A DNA stretch of 64,000 nt, taken from NCBI GenBank assembly GCA_019915135.1, contig JAHLMK010000010.1:744001-808000 (forward strand), given 5' to 3'. How positions within the stretch are numbered: position 1 is the stretch's first letter; each line of letters starts with the position of its first letter. The notes beneath the pieces were generated by a model. That model was not told where the DNA came from and searched no databases. It saw only the letters and a program-made list of their open reading frames with translations. Shown in pieces: positions 9,074 to 17,893 of the stretch. Origin of the DNA: Strobilurus pachycystidiatus. Taxonomy: Eukaryota > Basidiomycota > Agaricomycetes > Agaricales > Physalacriaceae. The position numbers and the translations under genes were made by a program.

Positions 9074-11184
9074 ATGCTCCCTCAAGAGAACGACCCCACT
9101 GTGGACGCGAAGGTAAGTGCCTGGCACGATCACAGCGTAGAACGAGGCGGTGAACTTACTTACCAAAAGGAGCAGTCACCGCCGCCATCGCAGCCGCCGA
9201 CGAAAGGCGACCAGGAGCCTCCCGCAGTCCAGGAGGAGAAGGAAATGGAGGTGCAAGGGCAGGAGCAGGTGAGTAGTGACGAAAAACGCGTTGAGAAACG
9301 GCGAAACTCACCACTGCCACCCCCCTCTGCTAGCTCCCGTCCATTCCCTGCGAAGCCAGGCCGGACCATGTCAAAATGACGCGTCCCCTGTTCGACTACA
9401 GCGGTTTCTTGACGAACAGGACCGCGCCGCCGGAACTAGACGCAGGTATCAGCCTGCACCTGGCCGAGTTGCTGTGCGCCAACCCAACGACGACACGGGA
9501 GATCTTGCAGAAGGCCGGGTACTACGACTACCTGCACAATGGGGTCTTCTGGCTGACGTTCCAGGACGCGCTGGCGGCGAAACCAGCCAGCAGGGCCACT
9601 CCGCTCGAACGAGTGGAGACCGCGCTCAGCACCGCGTGGCGCGCCACCTCCGCCTACAAAAAGCAGGTCCGTCCCACTCGAGCAACCATGTTCCTGAACA
9701 ACGACCGCGTAGCCCCAGAGCTCGCCATCCGGCTCTCAGAAGACGACGCTCAGCGTTGTTTTCTGGAGTTGGACTATCTCTGGATGTTCGTGAATGATCA
9801 GGATCGCGCCAACTTGTTCTGGGGCGCCTTGATAGTGGAGATGCGCAAGCAGCGCGACAACCTCCCCATCCACAGGTCGTTCCTCAAAACGATGGACGAA
9901 CTCATCGAGAGCGCGATTGCCGAGCTGGGTATCACGGACTACCAGCGCGAAGGGACGCCGAGTCTCGACAGCAAGGTCGACGACGAGGGAACTCCGCGCC
10001 CCACGATGCAACAGCTCGCGCAGGAGGCGTCGCCCAGTCCCCACGACTCGCGAGCCCCGTCTCCAGCATTCTCGTCACACCACGAACCCACGCCCGAGAT
10101 GGAACCTCCCCAGCGACGACCAGTTGTCGCGGCGGGTAAAGGTGGCCCCAAATCGGTTACCAAGTACGTCCGCCGAACCATCGCGCCGCTAATCCTTGCT
10201 GACGCCTCGACCAGGCCAAAGGCCGTCGTCGTGAAGGTGGAGCCAAAGGACAAGGACAAGGACGTCGCCCCCACCCGGAAGACCTCGGTCGCGCGCGCCA
10301 CCACCGGTGGAAGCCAAAAGCGCAAGTTCGTCGAGGAGGAACCAGAGGAGGAGGACGAGTTGGACGAAGACGCCGAAGCCAGCGACGAGGAGGAGGACGA
10401 CTTCGTCCTCGACGTCCGCGACAAGACCAACCCGCGCATCCCCCTCCACCGCGACGACGGTGTCTGCGTCCCCTGCATCAAGCAGCGGTTGACGTGCACC
10501 TACTTCCGGATCCACGCCACGCCCGCCGAGAAGAACAATAGCTTCACGTGCGACCAGTGCAAAGAGAAGGACGGACAACATGGTCCGTGCTGGGTCGCGT
10601 GGAGGCGAAGTCAGGTCCCCGCGCCGTGGAAGGAGGTCGCGCTGAAGGTCCGCGCCCAGTTGCAGGCCGAGGCGAGGAACAAGCCCGACTCCCAGATCCG
10701 GTCCCGCCGCCATCAGGACTACTCCGAAGCCGCCCAAGCTATCGCGAAGGAAGCGGACCAGCGGTGGAAGGAGGAGAAGCAGCGGAAGAAGGACGAGCCC
10801 CCGGCGAAGCGCCGTCGCGTCGAGAGCACCGCGGGAAAGAAAGGCAAGGCCAAGAAGGAGGAGACGTCGGACGAAGAAGGAACTGGCGACTCCGACATCG
10901 AGGAGGTCCAAGCGCCCCGTACCCGCCTCCAGAAAGGAAAGGTCAGCGCCGCCCCGCCTCCCGCCTCCACCAAGTCCTCGAAGGGGGCCACCACCTCGAT
11001 CAGCACGGTCCAACGCCAGGACAAAGGCGAAGGAGCTAGCCGTCAAGGTGTGCCGTCCTCCGCCTCCGCCAGCCGCATCGACCCCGCCGAGGACGTGGAC
11101 AAGGTCCTCGCGATGTACTTCTCCCTCAGTGAGAAGAGCCGCCGAAAGTTCAGGAAGATAGCCGAGATTGCGGTGGGACGTTAG
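9074..11184 (+). CDS. Sense cargo gene: nuclear-looking protein with cysteine cluster, two introns
   Basis: Three exons are supported by frame and splice signals: 9074-9112, 9170-9268 and 9334-11184, with introns of 57 bp (GTAAGT...AAAAG) and 65 bp (GTGAGT...GCTAG). The product is about 662 aa. Residues 60-210 are a helical domain unlike anything I recognise. A long disordered, acidic and Lys-rich region follows. Near residues 420-470 is a Zn2Cys6-like cluster, C-x2-C-x6-C then C-x2-C-x9-C, but with a 17-residue loop where GAL4-type proteins have 5-12. PPAKRRRV and KKGKAKK look like nuclear targeting signals. GC content is much higher than in gag-pol, which suggests a separate origin. It could bind element or host DNA; that is a guess. 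Without introns, translation would start at ATG 9376. Confidence 0.7.
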
Positions 11185-11370
11185 TAGCGTCCCGCCGCTA
11201 ATCTTTTCTTTTTTTTTATATACACGAATACCAGTCAGTGCCAAACGGACACTTTTCATATACGCATCCCCCGCCCCGTTGTATTTTATAAAAATATACA
11301 ACTTCTTGTACTCCAAAGAACCGTGTGAAAACCACCAAGGTGCAAGAACAAGGAACCTTAGTGGGAACCT

Positions 11371-11385
11371 TAAGTCAAGGGGAGA
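11371..11385 (+). other. Internal copy of the polypurine tract
   Basis: TAAGTCAAGGGGAGA here is identical over 15 bases to the tract at 14801-14815 directly before the 3' LTR. It lies in the 388-bp gap between the sense cargo gene and the antisense block. It may act as a central polypurine tract giving a second plus-strand start, or may mark where the antisense cargo was added behind an older 3' end. The bases after it do not resemble the LTR start. Confidence 0.6.
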
Positions 11386-11571
11386 ATCCAGGACTCTCCT
11401 TGGAATATCAAAGGTCGCGAAGTTCGGGGGCTGAGAACCTTAGACGATGAAAAGGTCCACAAGAAGCTGTGTTACGAGTAAAGTAATACAGACAAAGCAA
11501 TGTGACTATAAGGAACATTCGTAAGGCAGAAAAGAAAAGCGACCTTTAGGTCAAAAGAAGTCAACTAAGGA

Positions 11572-12708
11572 CTAAGCAAAACGACTCCAATCAGGAGGGA
11601 CCGCAAGGTTCGCAAGGCGCGCATAGAAAGGTCCTGCGTGGCTAAGGTCGATTGCTATCATACTAGCCGCAAGGAGTTCGTAGTCTACTTCGGTGGCCTC
11701 CGACCAGTCGATGAGCCAGAGTAGTGGATCGATGATAGGCAGCGACTGGTTGGGGCGCTGGAAACACAGAAGTTACAAACGGACCTCAAACTACGAAGTT
11801 GTTCACGGACCCGATTGGCGGGAAGGTCAATCTCGGGGATCAACCGACGCATATTGGGAGGTCTATCCAACGCGTAGGCGTCGTCCCAGCCGTAAAGAGC
11901 AGAGTTCTGACGTTGGAACTCTGGCCACCACTTCATAACCGTGACAAGGTCGGCGGGAAGGTCCCCATACTGAACAGGAAGGACCTTCAGGTCGTCAGAC
12001 CCGATGTAAAGCGAGCGAAGGAGTGTGGAAAAGCCGGAGTAACCACCAAAGTGGGCCTCGACCTACGTCTAAGGTCAGCGCCGACCACAAGACATGAAAG
12101 GAAAAGACCAGGTTTAACTCACCATGAAAGGTCCAATGAACTCTTGGGTAAACCAAGGGTGACTCGCAAGGATGTCCATGTTAAGGTCCCCCAGGTGGAA
12201 GCGGGCGCCTTCACCGTCAAGGGTATTGCCTTCGGCGAACCAAGCTTTGCAAAGTTCGACGGCGGTGTAGTACAAAGGAAAGAAGTGCGCCTTGAAGCCG
12301 TGAGGAATGGCCCTGTTCTGGAAGTGAAAAGCGGGTTCCCAGATATAACGAAAGCGGACCTAAGGACCATCCGTTAGTCAAGAAAGGTGTCGAGGCGAAG
12401 TCAACTAGACCTACCAGGACGTGCAAAAGGTAGCGCAAGGTTGGAACGTCTAGAGGTTCGTCGCGACCAAAGGCATGAACCGGAGGCTTGAGCTGGGGAA
12501 GGAGGCGAGTGTCGTCCTCCGTAGCTAAGGTCCCATCCGGATGACGGACTACCGCAACGAAGTAGCGTGTATAGTTGTACATCTCCATGGCGCAGCTCAG
12601 CGCAAGGTCCGCTGTGACTAAGTCATGTTGAAAGGAGGTCAAAGGCGAGCGAAGTCGAACGCCTTGAATGCGGGTATCTGAAAAGGAAGGCAGGACGGGC
12701 GCGGGCAT
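11572..12708 (-). CDS. Antisense cargo gene B, 322 aa, four exons, function unknown
   Basis: A complete spliced gene lies on the minus strand. Exons, in order of reading: 12708-12415, 12359-12123, 12062-11811 and 11757-11572. Introns are 55, 60, 53 bp and all fall between codons; donors are GTAGGT, GTGAGT and GTCCGT, acceptors CTTAG, CGTAG and TCCAG, with CTAAC- and CTGAC-like branch sites. The joined protein (98+79+84+61 residues) is open throughout and ends ...PPDWSRFA. It is rich in aromatic residues (FRYIWEPAFHF, MKWWPEF, PLLWLIDW) and looks globular. I recognise no family. The start is the first ATG after a 370-bp stretch without any minus-strand ATG. Its intron-exon order cannot be read from the element's sense RNA, which protects the introns during retrotransposition. 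Confidence 0.75.
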
Positions 12709-12823
12709 GATCAAAGATGAGATTCCTGTCGCCACGACCGACTTAAAAGAAAACCTCCGCCAGTCAAGAAGGTCCGAACACGCCGATAAAAGGACAAAGT
12801 TTAAGCGCCACCAATCTAAAGGT

Positions 12824-12861
12824 AGGTACGATCGGCGATAGCCGATCGAACTAAGTTCGAT
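12824..12861. repeat. Two overlapping palindromes upstream of antisense gene B
   Basis: Two hairpin-forming sequences lie back to back: GATCGGC-gata-GCCGATC (about 12830-12847) and GATCGAAC-taa-GTTCGATC (about 12844-12862), sharing GATC. They are 115-150 bp before the start of gene B, in the gap between the two antisense genes. A protein-binding operator-like site or a terminator for gene A is possible; nothing proves either. Confidence 0.5.
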
Positions 12862-13082
12862 CTTAGGCCTACCAGGAGGCGGTCAGGAAACTTTGAGGGT
12901 TCAAATCGAAAGGAGTTGGATTATGCACCAACTGGGCCTAGAGTAGTCTAAGGAAATAAAGTGACTACCGCTCCTACAAGTGGGAAAGGAATCCGAAACC
13001 AGTATGAAGACGAAGTAGTGAAAACTATGAGTAGTACTGGTTAAGACTTGGCGAAAGTTAAGCTAAAGTAGGGCCTTGTAGT

Positions 13083-14617
13083 CTACTGAGCCTGGTCAAT
13101 CGCGTCTAAGGCCGAGATATAAAGGTCGCGAGTCGACTGCAGGACTTGGATACGGCCCCGAATCTCGTTGAAAGTCGAGATAATGTCGTGCCGGTACTGG
13201 CGCTCCAAAATGACCAAGTTGGGCGAGATGTTGGGGTCGTCAAGACCAGACAACCTTGACATACGCTTGTGGACTTGGGCCAAGGCAGCAGACAGACCAT
13301 TGATGTACTGGTTCGCTAAGGGGAAGTAACCAGGAATCAATAAGGCAAACCAAGGAGCGAGGAAGAAGCACCTTACCGCCTTCAAGTTGTTTAAGAACGA
13401 CGGGTTCGACCCTAAAGGTCGAAGGCCGGGCCGCCTTTACAACACGGCGAGCGTTCTCATCGTTAAGCTTACGCTTAGGAGGAGCTTCTTGACCATTGAT
13501 CGCGCCCAAGGTTTGAAGGGCTTTCTGGTAAACACGGGCGTTAATGTCCATACCGGGAAGAGCTGCGAAAGGAAGGTAACGGACGGAAGATGACTATTAA
13601 AGAAGTCATAAGGACGTCCGGGACAAACATAGGATTCAAAGGAACGTACCGCTTCGGCTTCCTTTGACAAGGAATTGGCGAGTTGGAGCTGGCGAAAGGC
13701 TTCAATAAAGGAAGATGAGACTGGCAAAGAAATTGAGCGCACAGTATCACCGACGACGACAACGGAGTCCTCACCGTCGCTCTCGCCAGCTGCCACATCG
13801 TCAGCCCAATTAAAGTACTCCGGACGAAAGAAGCGCGCACAAGAGTCGGGATCCATCGCGACGTCGCCGTCTCCCGCCTCGGCTCGTTTCTCCATGGCCT
13901 CGGTAACGACCTCAGGCGATTTCTTCGTCTTCTAAGCGAAGACATCCAGAGGTTACAGTAGGAAACCGACGAGTAACGAACGGACATACCTTGCCTTTCT
14001 CAAGCTTGTCCGGCTTGAAATAAGCGTTATCCGGATGCATAGGGTGACCCGGGGACAGGCCAGGGAAGTGGGCGTTAGACGCCTTCTTGCAGCTGCTCAC
14101 CAAAGGTTGGAGGATATGAGCGATGTGGTGCGTCGGCGTCTGAGGGTGAATCCCCAGCAGGTGTACCAGCATCCCTACATAGAGGCGAAGGTTGAAAAAG
14201 AACACCGCCATGTCCGTCGACACCTTGGAACCATTCGGAAAGGTGCGAAGGTCATGGGCGACGGCCTAAAGAAAACAAGGACAGGATGAAGTCAGGATCA
14301 GGAAAAGAACACAGCGAAGGAGTACACACAAGGACTCTCTCCATGATCTTGTCAACATAGCCGGTGATCTCCAGTGCCACGTCGGGATTCGAACACGCCT
14401 TCTTGAGGTCCAGACGATGGACCTTGGGAATGATGAGCGTAAGATGCATGCCGAGGTACATAAGGAAGTCGGGTGTGTTGGCTGGAGGGTCGTAGTCGAG
14501 CGCATAAGCGACAAGACCAGCACCAAGGTCGCGCGTAGTGATCAGGTCCTTCGCAGACGGAACGTGCGGCGTTGTGGGAAGCAGTTTTGCGATGGGAGTC
14601 CAAGTTTTGGGAGCCAT
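13083..14617 (-). CDS. Antisense cargo gene A, about 450 aa, four exons, one-base frame break
   Basis: Minus-strand exons are 14617-14330, 14265-13990, 13931-13377 and 13315-13083, with introns of 64, 58 and 61 bp (donors GTGTGT, GTATGT, GTAAGG; acceptors TTTAG, CTTAG, CTTAG). Exons 1-3 join in frame. In exon 3 the frame must move by one base near 13553-13556, at CCCGG before TATGG; total exon length is 1352, one base short of a multiple of three. A 29-bp intron there would also mend the frame but is too short to be likely. The protein begins MAPKTWTPIAKLL, has a hydrophobic helical first half, an acidic middle, and ends with a helical segment (ILERQYRHDIISTFNEIRG). No family recognised. Confidence 0.65.
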
Positions 14618-14800
14618 GATAGAATAAAGGCAGGAATGAAAGGTCTGAGGACAAGTCCCAGGACCTTTTATAACGGAACGAAGTTAGGCAAAAGAGGGTC
14701 CATCGGGCGATAGAAACCAAAAGGGGACTTCGTCACGACGGCCTGGTACCCAGGATAAAGGTTCTGAACCACCAAGGACTATGTCGCGGACGACATTTCA
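14618..14800 (-). promoter_or_regulatory. Region upstream of antisense gene A
   Basis: These 183 bp lie between the start of gene A and the polypurine tract. They must hold the promoter of gene A if it is expressed from its own start, unless transcription begins inside the 3' LTR and runs leftward. No TATA box is obvious on the minus strand. Confidence 0.3.
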
Positions 14801-14815
14801 TAAGTCAAGGGGAGA
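14801..14815 (+). other. Polypurine tract (plus-strand primer)
   Basis: TAAGTCAAGGGGAGA ends directly at the 3' LTR start TGATACG. Purine richness and position identify it as the RNase H-resistant primer for plus-strand DNA synthesis. Confidence 0.85.
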
Positions 14816-16963
14816 TGATACGCAGGGTACTATTCCAGTACTAGAAACGGGGAATTTTGCGATTCCTGAACAGCCCAAAGACCTTAGGAACCTCCAGTCA
14901 AGTACTTAGGATAGAGCGCGCAGGAGTTACTGCCTTGACGCGGGCAAGCCTCCAGGACAAGGTCCAGGCGCCTTAACAAGTCCTTTAGGACAGGCGCGAT
15001 CGAAACCTTCGATCACCTTCATCCGAATATCCTTATCCGCGCGTTGGATCCCTGTCAAGATCCCGTACCTTTGCGTGTACCTTGTACTACAGACGATGTG
15101 CTATAACCATTCGCACCCAAGGAGGGTCCAAAGGTCTCCAGGCGGTTCAGTTCGAGCGACCCGAGACCTGCGCACCTCAACCCAAAGACCTGGAAGGTCC
15201 CGAAATAGTTCAAGGACGTCACAACCCTTTTGGGGAAACAATCTTCGGAGCTGTCAAGGACTCCGAACCGACGCCTTCCGCTATGCCGATCGATCATGAT
15301 CCACGATCAAGGACCACCCCGAAAGCAGGGTGTATTACCACTTTAAGAAAACACTCCCCTGTAGTGTCTGCGCTCGAAAGGACGTTCTTAACGATCTCCA
15401 TCCAACCTATCCACAAGAAAGCAGGTGTCCGTAGGACCTTGCAACATAAAGATACCTAAGGATCGAAGTCCTTATCGGACCTTGATCTCCTGGGCACAAG
15501 GATTGTACCATACCGCCAAGGTGGCGTATATGGCTAAAGGACCAAGCGGCCTGGCCGCAGTTGTTTCGACCAGGGATAGCCAATAAGAATCCAGCACTTG
15601 TATGACTCGAAAGTCCGATGTATCCGATCCTAGAATAGATGCTTACTCAGTAGGAACCCACCAGTAGTATAAAAGGGGCCAAAGGACCCATATTTCAGTA
15701 GCTTAGAGCCCCCTCCAGTAGCCGCTAGTCAGACGCAGCCGTTGTAGTGAATCTATCTCGAGTTTCGACTCATTTCTGCAAAGTACCCAAAGACCCCAAA
15801 GACCTTTCCAAGATTTAAAGACATCAGGTGTTGCCAAACTCCTTGAAAGACTCGAGAGAACCTTATTCCGACGTACCAAGTCAAGTACCAACGAATCTAC
15901 TTGGTGTTAGAACCTTGTATTCGCAAGAAGGCCGGTTTGCAAGTGGTTCTGCCCTGCACTCACGCTCTTTTGTGAAGTACTTCCCTTTGAGGAATAAGTC
16001 GAGTTTGAACGAGTGTTGTCAACGTCTGAGACTAGGGTTTTAAAGTTGAGTTGCAACAACCGGGTTGTTTGAACAACCCAACCCAACTCAGGTTGAGGTT
16101 GTTGAAAATTTAACTAAATTCAACAACCTCAACTTGAGTTGAGTTGTAGGTTTTTGCTGAAGGTGTAACTTTCAACAACCTTCAACAACTTGTGTCATTT
16201 TGATACTCATATAATGTGTATTTAAGGTGATATGAGACTATTAAACTTTTTGTACAGTTGTAAATCATTGAAAAGTAACATTCTAAATGAAAAATTTATG
16301 TGTTTTGAGTAAAAAAGAGACATAAACAAGTAAAGTTGAGGTTGCAACCGGTTTTTGAAGGTTTTTTGAAGTTGTGAAGAGTTGAAAACAACCAGGTTGA
16401 GGTTGAGGTTGTTGGAAAATCATGAGTTTCAACAACCGGTTGAGTTGAGGTTGTTCACAAAAGAAGTCAAAAAACCCAACCCAACTCAACTTTAAAACCC
16501 TATCTGAGACACCTTTCGGAACCTTTGGTCCCGGTGCAAGACACTAGAAGTTTGGTTTAAGTGCAAGAAGGAGTCCTTATCGTTAGCAGTCCAGTGGCGT
16601 AAAACCTGCGGTAGCGGCCTGACGATTCCAAGACAAAGTCCTTGTACACCAGAGCACTTGATAGGTAGAAGCTACATTGCCTCGCGCTGTTTAAGGTCTT
16701 CATACGTCAAGAGGTTCGGCCTACGACTTCAAGGTTTTCTTGTGTCATTTCGATCAGAATCCCTACACCCCCAAAAACAACTCGTAGTTTAACTACAGCG
16801 ATTCGGAATACATCTCTATTTCTCCATTACCCAAAAGCACCTTGTTCTCTCGAACCTTTGTGCACCCCAGCTCCCTTACAAGGAGTATTAGTTGTGATAA
16901 GGATTGATAGTGTGGTTAGACGATAGCTTCTTTTTCAGAGGTCTATTCCGAACTTGTTCATCA
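14816..16963 (+). repeat. 3' LTR with nested MITE
   Basis: This is the second copy of 96-1764. Without the MITE and its 8-bp duplication (478 bp) it is 1670 bp, one base longer than the 5' LTR because of an extra G after the TATA box. One C-to-T difference is near 15970. Such near-identity means the element inserted very recently, and the MITE later still. Confidence 0.95.
16033..16502. mobile_element. hAT-like MITE no. 1 in the 3' LTR (470 bp)
   Basis: The 5' LTR gives the empty site. The insert is flanked by the 8-bp duplication TCTGAGAC (16025-16032 and 16503-16510). Its ends are inverted repeats starting TAGGGTTTTAAAGTTGAG. The interior is stacked with inverted and direct copies of GTTGAGGTTGTT and CAACAACC. 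Eight-base duplications and TAGGG-type ends fit hAT; it has no coding capacity, so it depends on a transposase elsewhere. It must have moved after the retroelement arrived, so the family was recently mobile. Confidence 0.9.
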
Positions 16964-17170
16964 ACGCGTTCGAGTCTCCGTAAGTCCGCTTCTGAACTCT
17001 TACTATCTGGTCTGTTCTGCCGCGACCTACGGCCAATGCACAGCTATAGATGCCTTGCAGACCGACTCCAAGCACTGTTATAGCTGCCTGGAACTCTGAG
17101 AGCGCGCCGAGGGATGTCTGGGATGTCTCGCGCCAATTCAAGCCCAAAAAGGAAACAACGCAACACGCCG
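16964..17170 (-). pseudogene. Continuation of the inverted TET/JBP 5' copy
   Basis: The sequence is the reverse complement, with scattered differences, of about 17670-17855. Together with 1-95 it forms the interrupted copy in which the retroelement sits. In both copies the reading frame that gives FQAAIT.LGVGL.GIYSCALAVGRGRTDQIVR is open, and so is the frame leading into the dioxygenase start, so which is coding is unclear. Beyond 17170 the similarity fades. Confidence 0.6.
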
Positions 17171-17893
17171 ACGCAATTCTTTCCCGGACAAACCTTTCGC
17201 ACCTGCAATGTATCATCGTATGATTTGTTCGACACAAATCGAGTGCAAGACAGGTCTGTATGCTCAAGAGAAATATTCGTGTAGTAGAGAAAGTACTAAG
17301 TCAACAGCAGTGTGCCCCGGGGCCTGTATGTATCGCATGAGTCCTGTTCTCCCGTTCTCAACTCTATACATAGTTTCTATTAGTTCAGGGATTGTCAGAG
17401 CTGAAGTGAATTATACATGTGTACTGTCAACGCAAGTAGGTCTTGCTGTCACCAGCAGTTCATTTACGAAACCGATTAAGTATGGCACAGCAGAGTACTT
17501 ACTGTACTGTATTATAATATGGTGACTGAGAACTATTCTACAAGTATGAGCACCTATATAATCAATGCGACTGCGTTACTCTAGTCCCAAGAATATGAAC
17601 TGAATCGTTGTGAAAGAGGGCAGTGGACATATCACGCCACAGTGGTGGGCGCCCGAGGCGCGCTTCTTCCTTTTTGGGATTGACTCGGCACAAGACATCC
17701 CAAACATCCCTCGGCCGCTCTCAAGGTTCCAGGCAGCTATAACAATGCTTGGGGTCGGTCTGCGAGGCATCTATAGCTGTGCATTGGCCGTAGGTCGCGG
17801 CAGAACAGACCAGATAGTAAGAATTCAGAAGCGGACTTACGGGAACTCGAACGCGTGACCCTCGAAACAGACCACGAACTTCTCGTCAGCGGT
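17171..17893. other. Gap between inverted arms plus the second arm; possible 5' exon
   Basis: The stretch 17171-17629 is the loop between inverted arms and holds nothing I can support. From about 17630 to 17886 lies the right arm. The frame entering the dioxygenase gene is open from 17777 without an ATG before 17894, reading ...SEADLRELERVTLETDHELL. An upstream exon joined at an AG such as 17792-17793 would extend the protein, so the true start may lie in this arm. Confidence 0.4.

Larger units (their letters stand above)
96..16963 (+). mobile_element. Giant Ty3/gypsy LTR retrotransposon with cargo genes
   Basis: The element runs from a 5' LTR starting TGATACGC to a 3' LTR ending GTTCATCA, with the 4-bp target duplication ACGC at 92-95 and 16964-16967. 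Inside are a primer-binding site (1770), gag (2343), retropepsin (about 4471), RT/RNase H/integrase (4829-8734) in gypsy order, a polypurine tract (14801-14815) and about 6 kb of extra genes between pol and the 3' LTR. The two LTRs differ by only one substitution (C at 1250 against T in the 3' copy) and one G-run length, apart from the nested MITE, so insertion was very recent. Length (16.9 kb) is far above the usual 5-8 kb for fungal gypsy elements. The integrase ends in a GPY/F module and no chromodomain is visible. Confidence 0.95.

Noticed and set aside
10189..11316. A 375-codon open frame on the minus strand opposite the sense cargo gene.
   Set aside because: It is the mirror of a GC-rich coding exon, dominated by Leu/Gly/Arg runs, with no family likeness and no splice structure.
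13527..13555. A 29-bp intron (GTATGG...ACCAG) that would mend the frame of antisense gene A.
   Set aside because: It is much shorter than the other introns of this window (44-65 bp); a single missing base is simpler.
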